From Sciurus carolinensis (taxonomy: Eukaryota; Chordata; Mammalia; Rodentia; Sciuridae): DNA of 64,000 bases. The translations under genes and the position numbers were made by a program. The stretch covers positions 37,852,998 through 37,916,997 of the forward strand of contig NC_062223.1 in assembly GCF_902686445.1 (NCBI RefSeq). Direction: 5' to 3'. The notes below the pieces were generated by a model that ran no database searches, had not been told where the DNA came from, and saw only the letters and a list, made by a program, of their open reading frames with translations. Positions 1 through 11,034 of the stretch are shown piece by piece (positions within the stretch are counted from its first letter, which is position 1; each line of letters starts with the position of its first letter).

Positions 1-371
1 CCTGAAGGTTTTCATTACCTAAGTATCTTCATTGCATAGACCCTTCAACATCACAGCCCACTGGAGAGAAAAACAAGCACTTGCTAAGTGCCACCTTGTA
101 TACTGGGGATTAGGTTCAAAGAATAATAAGATGAAACCCCAGATTTTCATCAGCAGAGCCCACGTCCTGTAATAGATTTCTTCCATGCTCTTGACTGTGA
201 GGTTTTGCAACAGTTTTTTTGGATTATGGATTTGTTCTCTATAGCATTCAAAGCTATGTTTAAAATGCAGATTGTCTTCCCATCTGTACCCCCATTCCAT
301 TTCTGTATTTCTTCTATCTTTATTCTCTATAGCTTGAGTAAATTCTGATTTAGTAGCCGCCCTGAACCCCC
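1..371. other. Unclassified sequence, no supported gene
   Basis: A minus-strand reading frame of 150 codons spans 19-471, but its first third lies in the end of a Tigger-like transposon and the rest has no recognisable domain, signal peptide or family resemblance. I see no splice-bounded conserved exon. I treat this as unique non-coding DNA. Confidence 0.5.
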
Positions 372-1010
372 AACTCCCCTTGCTTATTGGCAGTTTTGTT
401 TTCTGTGGTTTCACTTTTCTGTGGTTCAAAAATATTGAATGGAAAATTTCATAAATAAACAATTCATACATTTAAAATTGCATACCATATGTATGCAGTC
501 TGCATAGAATAAGGATATCTCATGACAATCTGATCCATCTTGACTTATATATAATCATATCTTTGTCCAGTATCCATGCTATATATGCTACCACCCATGA
601 GTCACTTCATAGCTGTCAGTTGTCAGATATCAACTATCAACTGTCATGGTATTTTGTCATGTGATAACCTTCATTTACTTAAGAATGGTTCCGGAATCCA
701 AGAGTCATGATGCTTGCATTGTAGACAAGCCAAAGAGAATCCATAAAGTGCTTCTTATAAATGAAAAGGTGAAGAAAATAAGAAACTGTAGAGAGGTCAA
801 CATTCATATAATTTTTATTGTAATATGTTATTATAATTGTTCTGTTATTATTAGATATCATTCCTAATCTCTTACTGTGCCTAATTTAAACATTGAACTT
901 TCTTATATATATGAATTAGGAAAAATCATACTATATATAGTGTCTGGTCCTATCTGTGGTTTCAAGCATTGACTGGGGTCTTGAAAGGTAACCTTCAAGG
1001 ATAATGGGGG
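372..1010. mobile_element. Tigger-like non-autonomous DNA transposon (MER2-like)
   Basis: Both ends resemble the terminal parts of mammalian TcMar-Tigger elements, which contain repeated GTTTC/CGGTTTC blocks and a GATAAGGGGG-type tip. The left end has CTGTGGTTTCACTTTTCTGTGG near 408-425 behind a CTCCCCTTGCTTATTGG tip. The right end has CTGTGGTTTCAAGCATTGACT near 954-974 followed by GGATAATGGGGG. The inner block near 868-890 (CTCTTACTGTGCCTAATTT) also matches what I remember of this group. No transposase frame survives. Such elements are old and shared across placentals. Family assignment is from memory of consensus sequences. Confidence 0.72.
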
Positions 1011-4000
1011 AATACCATATCTCCAGAATGTATATATAGAAGTCAACAGAAAGATGAACAAAACCTATATAAGAAGTGTCATGGAACAATTTTATTTATC
1101 TGTTTCCTTCTTGACCGCAGCAACTTTGTAGGAGTTTTGGTTGAGTCCCCAAAATCACGTATCATTTTCTAAATCATTCTACATACACAGTTTCTAAGAT
1201 GCTCTTTTTGTTGGTTCAATGATATGTCTCTAGCCCCAAAGATCACACAAAACATTTCATTTTTGAGTTTGGGCCAGACTTTTCAAAACAAATATCTAGT
1301 TTTCAATTCATCCTTCAATACTCAGTTGTATTTTTGTGTAGTATAAATCCACTTAACAAATATTTATTGAAAGGCAAAAGGGAATAGGAATAGGAGAGTG
1401 GTTAACATCAGTCATTCTGAGGGACAGATTTAGCACTGCCACTTACTGAACATGTAACCTTGGCCAAATCATATTGACCTCTGAACCTCAGATAGGATGT
1501 CATGAATGTTAAGTAAAACAACATTTGATAAGAAGTATTGATGAATTTGTATTAAATACTAGTCACAAATTATAATAATATCTCACACTGTATCTGACAA
1601 TAAGATCATTGTAGGCCTTTTTAAATCAAATAAATTACATTTGGGGGAAAATATGCTTTCCGTGCATGTGTTGATTTGCAAAAATACAAGACAGATACGG
1701 ACAAGTGACTCCCATACTAATTAAATTTCTCCAGAGTCTGGATACACAGAGTGCTCTTCCAGGTCACATTCTCCTAACTCTACCAGTGCTGTGTTGTTAC
1801 AATCTTAACACAATATTCATGCAACCTGTTATGTGTTAGCACATATTTGGAATAGAGTAAAGGAAAAGGAAGAGATCCACATACTTTCTGAAACCTCCCA
1901 TATGCCAATAATTTAGTGAAGTATCTGGGGAAAGAGCCACAGAGGCAGAGTTCCCAGGGAAAAGCAATTGCCTTTCCCATTTTGCAGCCATAAGTCTGTC
2001 ACAATATTAAGCTGTCACATATTGAGATTGCCAGTGTGACATCTTCATCAGTTTCAAACTGACTCCTGCCCAAAACGAATCCACCAATTACTGGGCCACC
2101 ACCCTCGTCTGTCCTCCATGTCACTGGCAGCTGAAGGAAATCTGTGCTTCTCCACGATGGACACATCTCTAGTGTGATTTAGCTTGTGGGCATAAGGCAA
2201 CAGTTGGAACACATTAAAACCTTATCAGCTTCATTCCCATTTTAACAGTGACAAGAGTCCAGGAAAGAGCATTTTATAGGTGGAAGATATTCCAGCTCAT
2301 TTTAGAGGAAAAGCCAAAAGCTGCTTTCTCCCCACAGTGGAAGGGCACATCAGGCATTCAGGAGATGGATTAGGAAAACCAGAAAAATCTTCCATTATTC
2401 TCTAAAGGAAGTACAGTGAGTTTCTTTCTTTCCTTTTAAAGGGCTTATATTTAACTGTTTTTAAATCATTATTATTTCACATGGGAAAATTACTCCCTAA
2501 AATGGAATTTCTTTTAAATTTCTGTTTAAAAATGCGTAGGTACTGTTCCTGAAGAGAAAGTGAGTATACTCATAAGTGGACTGTCAAGGCAAAAGGTAGA
2601 TTTTTGTATCATAAAAATCTCTTTCTGTTTATAAAGTGAACTAGCTAGCTTGGAATTGTGATAAGTGGTTGTGAGCATTAACACTACTTTGATCAGTGTA
2701 GGTAGAGTCCGGTCTAGATTTTGAGAAGCAAGCTACCAAAGCTCTGATCTTGGTTGTGTTTTTGGTAAGGATGCAAATTAGAGGATCCACTGTTATTTGA
2801 ATTGTAAGGAGACTTGAGTGTGCAGCAGATCTGCAGTCAGAGACCCACATGCATGAGTTGTGTGGTCTCAGACAATACATTCAATCCAAGACTCAGGATT
2901 ATGAATTACCAAAAGGCAGTAATGAAAGTATATACTTCACATAAAGTAATTTAGTGTTTGCTGCAAAGTAATCTCACAACAAATCTCAGTTAACAGCCTC
3001 AGATGTAGTAGTGTAACCAGAGAGAATGAAAGAAGGAAGAGAAAGAATAAATCAAGTGGTAAAATTAAGTCAATGTGTTAAATAAAGTTCTGCACTTGTG
3101 TGTGTTTTCATTTTTATTTTTTTCACTGATATTCTTGTGCTTGTATTAATTTGAAAAATTCCTTGAAATGTTCTCAAAGACAACTTGGGCTTTCTTCATG
3201 GGTAAGAGTGTTCTTTTTTTTTTGGTATCAGTGTGTTTTTATTTCCAATGTAGTAATTATTTGTTAATCTTACCAACTGGTAATTCTTAAGAATAAAAGG
3301 ATATGTTAAAAGTATTCTTAATAAGAATGAATCAGAAAATTTGAAAAACCTACAACTTTGAGGTTAAAAAAAAGTCTTGCTTCAAAATGCAGTATGAAAG
3401 GCATTAGTGATTTTAATATAAAGGAAACATTTTGTGAACACCAATATAATATCTGATATATTTTTATTATATATATAAAATAAATACATTTTCTCTATGC
3501 ATATCTATATCTTCATGTAAATTTCAACATAGATTGCTATATATATCAATGGTGTATACACAAACATACACACATACACATATGAATGTTAAAACAATGG
3601 CCAATGGTGCTGTAACAACTAATTAGAACAAATAAAATTAAAAAATTAAAAAACAATTGGGTTCTATCATCTAAACTATTGGTAGCAAAGTATTATTTGG
3701 GTCAACAGGAAAGAATCAATGAAGTCAGTATCATTCCAACTGCATGTTTTGCACTGTGCCAATGCCCACACTCAAAGAGTTCTCAGTTAGAGCTATAATC
3801 ACAAGTGTGTATAACTCAGAGTGAATCCTTTCTTTCCATCAAAGTGCATCTCCTGGAACATCTTTATTTATAAAAGTCACTTTGACAGACAGAAATATAA
3901 GCTTTAGTTTGGGAAACAAACGGTTAAAATGAATACCTAGATTGGAAAAAGCCAGATTATATGAAAACTCTAATCTGGACAGTGACAGAATATTTGGTCA

Positions 4001-4689
4001 AAGATATCTGTAACTGTAAGCATTGGGTTATGAGGCTTACAAAGTAGTCCTGTAAACTTCTTACAATAACATCTGAGAAAAATGGGGAAAAGCTACCAAA
4101 AGCTATTTATTTTTAATAGTATGAGTTTTGATTATCAATAACAAATTTGGATGGTATATTTTTATGATTCTTAGACTCATAGAACTGATATTTGCACAAT
4201 CACATAAAAATCAACTTTTCTTATTTTTATCCTCTAACATTAAAAAACAAAGAACACAAGTGGTTGAATTATTACTTGATAAGGGATATATTGTGAAATG
4301 ATCAAATGATTCCAGTGAGAAGTCAGAGTTTTTGCTTGATAGCTTGTATTTTTACCCCAAAAGGCAAATATATATTTAGGTAACAACTAAAATCAAAATG
4401 AAATTTTGTATCAACAATACAGAAAATGAATGGTTTTCTACTTCATATAGTTCTAAAATTTTTGAACTCCTTAAAATTTAATGGAAACAACTTAGATTCT
4501 TCCAAGGATCCTCTGCCTTCTTTAGAGTTGGATTTTTTTTATTACAAAATAAATAAAATAACAATGGAAATACATCAACATTGCAAAGATGTCTGAAATT
4601 GTCCAGTAATTTCTTAGTGTTTTTTTGTTGTTGTTGTTGATGTTAAGATCTGCAATGTGTTGCTAAAAATATGTGCCTTTAATGCTTGA
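1011..4689. other. AT-rich unique DNA with minor relics
   Basis: No gene or long repeat can be supported. It holds one MIR relic (given separately), short TA-rich runs near 3460-3480 and 3536-3545, and a GTT run near 4625-4640. Open frames are under 80 codons and have no recognisable features. Confidence 0.55.
1420..1555 (+). repeat. MIR SINE relic
   Basis: The stretch reads like the MIR core: CTGCCACTTACTGAACATGTA, then a diverged form of the 'ACCTTGGGCAAATC ... ACCTCTGAACCTCAG' block. It is heavily decayed, as expected for this ancient family. Confidence 0.65.
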
Positions 4690-4868
4690 TAATTCACAAA
4701 GCACATTCACAAACATTGTCACTGGGGTAGGTGGTACCATCACCCTTAATTTATGTAGAGGAAAAACCAAGTGTGGTTAAGTGATTTCTCCCTTGGTCTC
4801 AACACTGTAAAAGAAGTTGAGTTAGGACTTACTCTCTGGTCTTTTGATTCTATATCCTATGATCTTTT
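4690..4868 (-). repeat. MIR SINE relic abutting an LTR
   Basis: In reverse orientation it follows the MIR order: TGGGGTAGGTGGTACCATC, then GAGGAAAAACCAAGTGTGG TTAAGTGATTT, then a decayed 'ggacttactctctggtc' end. It stops next to the LTR boundary at 4870, so the retrovirus appears to have landed at or in this older element. Confidence 0.65.
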
Positions 4869-4869
4869 C

Positions 4870-5330
4870 TGCTAGGGTCCAGCCCTAGCGGGGGTCGTAG
4901 TGGTCACAGGTGATGGAGTAGGCGTCAGCAAGGTGGAGAACAAAGCAACACAAACTCAAGGAATGGATGCTATGTTCTAAATTTTATTTTTCCCAGCCAT
5001 CTTTTTATACTTTAAAAGGTAGGCAGTTACACATGTTTTTTCAGAACAGGAAAAAAGTCACAAGGAGAAAATCAAAAATATTTTGTATGATCATTATTAG
5101 ACTAGACAATGAAGTATTCTAATTATTCTAGTAATTGTTTACTTGTGATAACCTATAACTAAACAATAAGACATATTGATATTTAACTGATCATAAGGTT
5201 AAAGCAAGTTCAGTAGGGTAGAATAAACGTCAGTCGTGTGACTACTGCTGTAGTTAATAAATGCTAGACATTTTAAGCTAACAAATACAAGATATCATCT
5301 TATACTGTGTGAACTTAACATTGAGGAACA
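4870..5330 (-). mobile_element. Endogenous retrovirus LTR (3' LTR), minus strand
   Basis: Read on the minus strand this 461-bp block begins TGTTCCTC and ends CTAGCA, the standard TG...CA LTR termini. It has the expected internal order: a TATAAAAAG box near 5004-5012, then an AATAAA signal within about 30 bases, then a GC-richer U5-like tail. Just upstream on the minus strand, at 5331-5347, is a mostly purine stretch (GAACAGAAGAAATAAAG) where a polypurine tract should be, preceded by an envelope-like frame. This makes it the 3' LTR of a provirus whose 5' part is missing or unrecognisable. The short TATA to poly(A) spacing fits a betaretrovirus/ERVK-like layout, but I cannot name the family. 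Confidence 0.78.
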
Positions 5331-5760
5331 CTTTATTTCTTCTGTTCCTGTTATTCCTTCCTGATGGGGTTGGAATTATTTGCCTACATATTTCAGGTCA
5401 TCTGAGAGCAGTCAACAGGGGATCGGCAGCTAGAATCTGTTTTTGTATTTTCTCATAGCAATCTTGGTTACTCAGATTTTCATAGCAAATGAGTAAATCT
5501 GAAATCACTGTTCCATAAGAAGTCTGATTTTTATGTTCTAACCCTGGTTCTATTAAGACCCCTATTTTCAGGGAAAACACATAAAATATTAATAGTAAAC
5601 CTACACATATTAAGCAAGCAAGGAAGGAAAGCCCGCAACCCAAATTCCCAATGAGATGAGACTTTGCAAACAACTTTTTTACTCAGTGGAATCCTTGTCA
5701 AGCACTGAGGGGAATTGCAGGTGGCATAACACTTTTCTAATACCAAAACATTCTTTTTAA
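5331..5760 (-). pseudogene. Remnant of ERV internal region with envelope-like C-terminus
   Basis: The minus-strand frame at 5398-5673 (91 codons) ends about 67 bases before the LTR, where a retroviral env gene normally stops. It contains a strongly hydrophobic stretch of roughly 22 residues at about residues 12-35, rich in Leu, Ile, Val, Phe, Cys and Gly, followed by a polar, charged tail with an NQT glycosylation-type sequon. This is the layout of an env transmembrane anchor and tail, though the tail is longer than usual. Upstream coding continues in another frame up to about 5746 (with a Cys-rich patch), which suggests a frameshift. The rest of the provirus is absent; an L1 lies next to it on the 5' side. 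It is a broken relic with no intact product. Envelope identity is inferred from position and the hydrophobic segment, not from a family match. Confidence 0.5.
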
Positions 5761-6063
5761 CATGGTTGTATCAAAAGTAACCCTTCATAGGAAATTACTA
5801 TTTCAATTTTTTTTTTATTGTAAACAAATGGGATACATGTTGTTTCTCTGTTTGTACATGGCGTAAAGGCATACCATTTGTGTAATCATAAATTTACATA
5901 GGGTAATGTTGTTTGATACATTCTGTTATTATTTTCCCTTCCCCCCCACCTCTCCCACCCCTCTTTTCCCTCTATACAGTCCTTCCTTCCTCCATTCTTG
6001 CCCCCCTCCCTAACCCTAACTCTAACCCTAACACTAACCCCTCCCACCCCCCATTTTGTGTCA

Positions 6064-8822
6064 TCATCCACTTATTAGCGATATCATTTGTCCTTTGGTT
6101 TTTTGAGATTGGCTTATCTCACTTAGCATGATATTCTCCAATTTCATCCATTTGCCTGCAAATGCCATAATTTTATCATTCTTTATGGCTGAGTAATTTT
6201 CCATTGTATATATATACCATAATTTCTTTATCCATTCATCAATTGAAGGACATCTAGGTTGGTTCCACAATCTGGCTATTGTGAATTGAGCAGCTATGAA
6301 CATTGATGTGGCTGTATCTCTGTAATCTGCTGATTTTAAGTCCTTTGGGTATAGGTCAAGGAGTAGGATAGCTGGGTCAAAAGGTGGTTCCATTCCAAGT
6401 TTTCTAAGGAGTCTCCACACTGCTTTCCAGAGTGGCTGCACTAATTTGCAGCCCCACCAGCAATGTAAGAGTGTACCTTTCTCCCCACATCCTCAGCAAC
6501 ACCTGTTGTTGCTTGTATTCTTGATAATCGCCATTCTAATTGGGGTGAGATGAAATCTTAGGGTGGTTTTGATTTGCATTTCTCTTATTACTAGAGATGT
6601 TGAACATTTTTCCATATGTTTGTTGATTGCTTGTAGATCTTCTTCTGTGAAATGTCTATTCATTTCCTGAGCCCATTTGTCGATTGGATTATTTGCATTC
6701 TTGGTGTAGAGTTTTTTGAGTTCTTTATAGATTCTGGAGATTAGTGCTCTATCTGAAGTATGATTGGCAAAGATTTTCTCCCACTCTGTAGGCTCTTTCT
6801 TCGCATTGCTGATAGTTTCCTTTGCTGAGAGAAAGCTTTTTAGTTTGAATCTATCCCAGTTATTAATTCTTGCTTTTATTTCTTGTGCTATGGGAGTCCT
6901 GTTGAGGAAGTCTGGTCCTAAGCCAACATGTTGAAGCTCTGGACCTACTTTTCCTTCTATAAGATGCAAGGTCTCTGGTCTGATTCCAAGATCCTTAATC
7001 CATTTTGAGTTTAGTTTCGTGCATGGTGAGAGATATAGGTTTAGTTTCATTCTGTTGCTTATGGATTTCCAATTCTCCCAGCACCATTTGTTGAAGAGGC
7101 TATCTTTTCTCCATTGCATATTTTTGGCCCCTTTGTCTAGTATGAGAAAATTGTATTTATTTGGGTTAGTATCCGTGTCCTCTATTCTGTACCATTGATC
7201 CACCTTTCTATTTTGGTACCAATACCATGCCGTTTTTGTTACTATTGCTTTGTAGTAGAGTTGAAGATCTGGTATTGCCATACCCCCTGCTTCACTCTTT
7301 CTGCGAAGGATTGCTTTATCTATTCTGGGTTTTTTATTCTTCCAGATGAATTTCATAATTGCTTGCTCTATTTCTGTAAGGTACATCACTGGGATTTTAA
7401 TTGGAATTGCATTGAATCTCTATAGAACTTTTGGTAGTATGGCCATTTTGACAATATTAATTCTTCCTATCCAAGAACATGGGAAATCTTTCCATCTTCT
7501 AAGGTTTTCTTGAATTTCTTTCTTTAGTGTTCTGTAGTTCTCATTGTAGAGATCTTTCACCTCTTTTGTGAGGTTGATTCCCAAGTATTTTATTTTTTTC
7601 GAAGCTATTGTGAATGGGGTAGTTTTCCTAATTTCTCTTTCTGAAGATTCATCGCTTATGTATAAAAATTCCTTAGATTTATGTGCATTGATCTTATAGC
7701 CCGCTACTTTACCAAATTCACTAATGAGATCTAAAAGTTTTCTGGTGGAATTTCCTGGTTCCTCTAAGTATAAAATCATATCATCAGCAAATAGGGATAG
7801 TTTGAGTTCTTCTTTTCCTATTCGTATCCCTTTAATTTCTTTGGTCTGTCTAATTGCTCTGGCTAGAGTTTCAAGGACGATATTGAAAAAAAGTGGTGAA
7901 AGAGGGCATCCCTGCCTTGTTCCAGTTTTTAGGGGGAATGCTTTCAGTTTTTCACCATTTAGAATGATATTAGCCATGGGCTTAGCATAGATGGCCTTTA
8001 CAATGTTAAGGAATGTTCCCACTATCCCTATTTTTTTCTAGTGTTTTGAGCATGAAGGGGTGCTGTATTTTATCAAAAGCTTTCTCTGCATCTATTGAAA
8101 TAATCATGTGATTCTTGACTTTAAGTCTATTGATATGGTGAATGACATTTATTGATTTCCTGATGTTGAACCAACCTTGCATCCCTGGGATAAAACCCAC
8201 TTGATCATGGTGCATTATCTTTTTAATATGTTTTTGTATGTGAATTGCTAAAATTTTGTTTAGAATTTTTGCATCAATGTTCTTTAAGGATATTGGTCTG
8301 AAATTTTCTTTCCTCGATGTGTCTCTGTCTGGTTTAGGTATCAGGGTAATATTGGCTTCATAGAATGAGTTTGGGAGGGTTCCCTCCTCTTCTATTTTAT
8401 GGAATACTTTGAGAAGTATTGGAATGAGCTCTTCTTTAAAGGTTTTGTAAAACTCGGCTGAGAACCCATCTGGTCCTGGACTTTTCTTTGTTGGAAGGCT
8501 TTTGATGACTTCTTCTATTTCATTACTTGAAATTGTTCTATTTAAATTGTGTATGTCCTCCTCGTTCAGTTTAGGCAATTCATATGTCTCTAGAAACCTG
8601 TTGATGTCTTCGAAATTTTCTATTTTGTTGGAGTATAGATTTTCAAAATAGCTTCTAATTATGTTTTGTATTTCAGTCGTGTCTGTTGTGATATTTCCTT
8701 GTTCATTCCGAATTTTAGTGATTTGGGTTTTCTTTCATCTTCTTTTTGTTAGTGTGGCTAAAGGTTTATCAATTGTGTTTATTTTTTCGAAGAACCAACT
8801 ATTTATTTTGTCAATTTTTTTT
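6064..8822 (-). pseudogene. LINE-1 ORF2 remnant: reverse transcriptase and C-terminal region
   Basis: ORF2 would encode the L1 endonuclease/reverse transcriptase that copies L1 RNA into nicked chromosomal DNA in the nucleus. Here the reading starts within the linker before the RT domain, and the RT core (8578 down to about 7420) is well kept. It has SPGPDGF and the LIPKPDRD block, a [13 protein letters not shown] block, and the catalytic FADD motif near 7779-7790, with both Asp residues present. The C-terminal part, with a His-Cys-rich segment (HCWWGC) near 6450 and the NQPRCPSIDEW block, ends at a stop at 6064. At least three lesions disable it: a frameshift at an A-run near 8033, an in-frame TAG at 7420-7422 in place of a Tyr codon, and an in-frame TGA at 6493-6495 that looks like CpG decay. 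Another stop lies upstream near 8735. It cannot make a full protein. Confidence 0.93.
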
Positions 8823-9337
8823 TTCAATTTTTTTTTTTTATTTTTTTTTTACGTTTACATAGGGTAATGATGTTTATTATATTTTTCCCCTCCCCCCCAC
8901 CCCTCCCACCCCTCTTTTCCCTCTACACAGTCCTTCTTTCCTTCATTCTTACTGCTCTCCTTAGCCTAACTCTAAACCTAACCCTAAACCTAATGCTAGC
9001 CTGTCCCACCCCCCATTATATGTCCTCATCCGCTTATCAGTGAGATCATTCGTCCTTTAGTTTTTTGAGATTGGCTTATCTCACTTAGCATGATATTCTC
9101 CAATTTCGACCATTTGCCTACAAATGCCATAATTTTATCATTCTTCATTGCGGAGTAATATTCCATTGTATAAATATGCCACAGTTTCTTTATCCATTCA
9201 TCAACTGAAGGGCATCTAGGTTGGTTCCACAATCTGGCTATGGTGAATTGAGCAGCAATGAACATTGATGTGGCTGTATCTCTGTAGTATGCTGATTTTA
9301 AGTCCTTTGGGTATAGGCCAAGGAGTGGGATAGCTGT
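8823..9337 (-). mobile_element. Nested short LINE-1 3' end inside the larger L1
   Basis: After a T-rich run at 8823-8850 (the A-tail in L1 sense) comes a second copy of the L1 3' UTR and the last part of ORF2. The terminal frame at 9026-9265 is intact to the same LISG-stop end as the outer copy. The match stops at about 9337, and outer-L1 ORF2 sequence (CTTTTGTTTCAATTTCGTTG) follows at once. The A-tail joins at the ACGTTTACATAGGG point, so about 80 bases found at the 3' end of other copies here are missing, as if polyadenylated early or trimmed. Telomere-like motifs occur again at 8961-8999. Confidence 0.9.
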
Positions 9338-9383
9338 ATTGTTTCTTTTGTTTCAATTTCGTTGATTTCAATTTGATCTTACA

Positions 9384-10390
9384 TTTTGTAGAGAGTTTCA
9401 TCCTTTCAAGTGCCATTATGTTCCTCAGCAGATTTGATTCTCAAATCAACTTAGACAGGGTAAGAACCCATCTAAGTTAGAAAATTAAAATGTAGTAGGT
9501 GGCCAAGTAGCTAGCTCCTAGTGTCCAACGTGAGATATCAATACAAAAGTGACTGCTTTTTTGTTTAGTGCTTTTATGTGGCTGGAAATAGAATGGAAGC
9601 CTTCCTTTCAGAAGAGTAATAGATTGTGGGGTTAAAATTCAGAAATGAGTTGTTCTTTACAGAATTTTTTTTTTTTAATGTTTGAGGCTTTTTGTATCTA
9701 AGTGCTCAAATGGAAATCAGAAAAAAATTGTATCCTCTTAACTATACATCATTCCCAGAGAAGACATCTCAGGCCAACTGTGACAATAATGCACACCAAT
9801 TGTACATAGCTTTCTTCCTGTCCCTTCTGGAAGGAGGCCTTAGTGTCAGAGTACAATTTCCTTTCCCCATAAATCTAGTGCACAATGTATATTTTTCCTG
9901 AGAAGCTTAGTTAGAATTATATGCCCTGAGTACAAAGTCCTTTAATAATTTTTACTATGCAAGTGAGATATACTTAAGGCTCACTTCATGCCAAAGTCAC
10001 ATATTCATTTTCACAATGTTTGATAAATGCATGCAAAAGGTATTGCACTGTGGGCTCCATAGTTTCCAATTTTGAAAACTATAATCTGTGTTTTAACATC
10101 AGTTATTTCCTCTGCTTTATTTAATTAATGATTACTGAATTTCTCTCTTTTTCATCTCTTTCAAGAGAAACACAGCTTGCTTCTGAAAGGAACTAGTTGC
10201 TGATTGCCTTTCTGCTATTGTTTAGAATTTCCTTTGGATAAAATGTAACCCAAGAGGGAAATGTCTAATTTGTTCAACAATTTGCAGACCATCTTAGTAC
10301 ATGGCAGCAAAACAAAAGAAAACAAACAAATAAACAAGCAAACAAAATAAGGCCAACCCACAGTAGAGTTGATGGTTTTAAAAAATGGAA
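9384..10390. other. Unclassified unique DNA
   Basis: No repeat or gene recognised. The one 69-codon plus-strand frame (9692-9901) shows no domain. An AAAC/AAAT-rich run lies at about 10313-10345. Confidence 0.5.
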
Positions 10391-10630
10391 GCCTAGTATG
10401 GTGGTGCATGCCTGTAATCCCAGCAGCTCTGGAGGCTGAGGTTGGAAGATTGCAAGCTCAAAGCCAGTCTCGGCAATTTAGTGAAGCCCTAAGCAACTTG
10501 GCAAGACCTCATTCCAATATAAAAATATAAAAGGGCTAGGGATGTGGCTTAGTGGTTGAGTGCCACTGGGGGTCCAATCCCCAATACCAAAAATAAAATA
10601 AAATAAAACCAAAAATAAAAAATAAAAAAG
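10391..10630 (+). repeat. B1-dID composite SINE
   Basis: The head (GGTGGTGCATGCCTGTAATC, then AGGCTGAGGTTGGAAGATTG) is the 7SL-derived B1 monomer with its RNA polymerase III promoter region. The tail (GGGCTAGGGATGTGGCTTAG, then GGTCCAATCCCCAATACC) is the tRNA-derived ID part. An AAATA-rich tail follows to about 10630. This composite is known from squirrels and some other rodent groups. A possible target duplication is AAAAAATGGAA before and AAAAAAGGAA after. Confidence 0.92.
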
Positions 10631-11034
10631 GAAAAGAGAGGATTGTTGCTACAAGAAGAAAAGAAGATATATGGATTTTTTTTTTTTTTTCAAATTGAGG
10701 GAATGTATCACCCAAGCTGAAGTTCTACTTAGCTGGAGAGTACCTGAGCTATATTGTGATACAATATTTATAAAAGGAATTAAGTGGAAGGATTCCCAAA
10801 TTGCTGTCATTTGAACTGAATGATTTCTAGAAGCAACCAACTTCGAAACAAGAAAGAATTTATGAATGTGTGTCTGGGTGATTGATAGAATGGCACTCGT
10901 GGATCTCAACAAGAGCTGAGCAAGAGGGTATACACAAATCTTATAGCATCCTTTCTTTAAAATGCTTGATGTCAAGTGTAGGGGGTGAAGAACAACTTAT
11001 AGGAATTTCATAGTGCTGGACAAAAGAGGCAATA
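10631..11034. other. Unclassified unique DNA with a poly-T run
   Basis: A T-run sits at about 10677-10690. A minus-strand 108-codon frame (10649-10975) begins in ordinary sequence and ends in the poly-T-encoded Lys run; I see no family features. Confidence 0.45.

Larger units (their letters stand above)
5811..9383 (-). mobile_element. 5'-truncated LINE-1, minus strand, split by a nested L1
   Basis: An L1 copy with its A-tail as poly-T at 5807-5816, a 3' UTR to about 6063, and the larger part of ORF2 beyond. The 3' UTR has a C/T-rich tract (a G-rich strand in L1 sense) and telomere-like CCCTAA repeats at 6008-6041. The element is interrupted at about 8823-9337 by another L1 tail, after which L1 ORF2 sequence resumes for some 45 bases (9338-9383) and then stops. 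ORF1, the 5' UTR and the endonuclease domain are absent, so this is a 5'-truncated insertion. ATTTCAATTT occurs at 5800-5809 and 9365-9374 and could be a target-site duplication, but it overlaps normal L1 sequence, so this is uncertain. Confidence 0.95.

Noticed and set aside
19..471. 150-codon minus-strand open frame
   Set aside because: Starts within a Tigger-like transposon end; no domain or signal, and no reason beyond length to call a gene.
6008..6041. True interstitial telomere (fusion or healing site)
   Set aside because: The motif lies at a fixed place in the L1 3' UTR and recurs in another copy, so it is part of the element.
5913..6131. Plus-strand open frame with repeated Asn-Pro residues
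   Set aside because: It is the antisense of the L1 3' UTR; the repeats come from the CCCTAA-like motif.
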